From Desulfobacterales bacterium (GTDB taxonomy: Bacteria > Desulfobacterota > DSM-4660 > Desulfatiglandales > JALVZP01): DNA of 6,829 nucleotides. How positions within the stretch are numbered: position 1 is the first letter of the stretch; each line of letters begins with the position of its first letter. The notes under the pieces were generated by a model, which saw only the letters and a list, made by a program, of their open reading frames with translations, was not told the DNA's origin and ran no database searches. The stretch is taken from assembly GCA_027037575.1 (NCBI GenBank), contig JALVZP010000285.1:1-6829 (forward strand). Reading direction: 5' to 3'. The translations under genes were made by a program, and so were the position numbers. This document shows, one piece after another, positions 6,376 through 6,829 of the stretch.

Positions 6376-6829
6376 TCCCGTATGAGAAGGTGTTAAACAG
6401 GCAGCAATTAGAAGCAGTAATGAGTATAGAAGACCCTATTCTTGTAATAGCTGGGGCTGGAAGTGGAAAGACAAGGACATTGGTCTATAGGGTTGCAAGA
6501 CTAATAGAGCTTGGAATACCACCCTACTCAATACTTCTTCTTACATTTACCAGAAAGGCAGCAGAAGAGATGTTAGAAAGGGCAAGCGCTCTTCAGGATG
6601 AAAGATGCAAATTTGTCTCTGGAGGAACATTCCATTCCCTTGCAAATAGGATCTTAAGGAGATACTCAGAGCTTATAGGTTTTAAAAATGGATTTTCCCT
6701 CTTAGATAGGGCAGATCAGGAAGACATTATATCATCTATTATACAAGAGCTTGGATTTTCAAAGAAAAACAGGAGATTTCCAAAAAAGGGAACTGTTTCT
6801 GACATAATAAGTAAGTGTGCAAATACCCA
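6372..6829 (+). CDS. UvrD/PcrA/Rep-like DNA helicase, N-terminal part (3' truncated)
   Basis: This is a superfamily 1A 3'-5' DNA helicase of the kind acting in repair, replication restart or recombination. Only the first 152 residues are visible before the right edge; whole proteins of this family usually have about 650-800. The Q-motif is NRQQLEAV (9-16). Motif I (Walker A) is AGAGSGKT (27-34). Motif Ia is LLLTFTRKAAEEM (55-67). Motif Ib is SGGTFHSLANRILRRY (83-98). The SGGTFHS wording differs from the STFHS of PcrA as I recall it, so this may be a UvrD-like paralogue rather than PcrA/UvrD itself, and no symbol is given. ATG 6372 overlaps the stop of the preceding gene (ATGA), with a weak AGGT (6360-6363) 8 nt upstream. 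RecB- or AddA-type helicases are less likely because of the short N-terminus before the Q-motif, but the nuclease or C-terminal domains cannot be seen. Confidence 0.9.
   Translation, partial: MIPYEKVLNRQQLEAVMSIEDPILVIAGAGSGKTRTLVYRVARLIELGIPPYSILLLTFTRKAAEEMLERASALQDERCKFVSGGTFHSLANRILRRYSELIGFKNGFSLLDRADQEDIISSIIQELGFSKKNRRFPKKGTVSDIISKCANT

Noticed and set aside
1..6829. CRISPR arrays, insertion sequences, tRNA or rRNA genes, riboswitches or T-box leaders
   Set aside because: I saw no regular repeats, terminal inverted repeats, transposase motifs or RNA-gene signatures. The intergenic spaces are too short for a T-box or riboswitch, and any leader of the leu-ilv block would lie left of the window.

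Overview
The window is a bacterial chromosomal segment with every supported gene on the + strand, tightly packed. Both edges cut a gene. By eye the DNA is A+T-leaning. It has a purine-rich coding strand, heavy use of AGA/AGG (Arg) and ATA (Ile) codons, very few CpG dinucleotides and Lys/Glu-rich proteins. This resembles anaerobic, often thermophilic, deep-branching bacteria, but no marker here fixes the phylum. LeuC is the short form of about 420 residues and LeuD the matching 160-residue form, as in many thermophiles, Firmicutes and archaea, rather than the enterobacterial pair.

Positions 2-4830 form a branched-chain amino acid block: the C-terminal half of leuA, then leuC, leuD, ilvB and ilvN. 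Gaps are 11, 1, 8 and 21 nt. LeuA makes 2-isopropylmalate, LeuCD isomerises it to 3-isopropylmalate, and IlvBN makes the acetohydroxy acids that lead to valine, leucine and isoleucine. leuB, ilvC and ilvD are not in the window.

Thymidylate kinase (tmk, 4827-5450) starts on a TTG that overlaps the ilvN stop codon, so it appears translationally coupled to the amino acid block. A 73-nt gap follows, the longest in the window. It precedes a membrane protein (5524-6375) that joins an N-terminal four-cysteine motif to a Yip1-like multi-spanning domain. The start of a UvrD/PcrA/Rep-like helicase overlaps the end of that gene by 4 nt (ATGA) and runs off the right edge.

The most unusual items are the WhiB-like cysteine signature on the Yip1-like protein, a possible ATT start codon for ilvB, and near-absence of CpG and CGN arginine codons. 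Most of the window is otherwise ordinary biosynthetic and housekeeping content. I see no RNA genes, mobile elements, CRISPR arrays, long repeats or convincing terminators.
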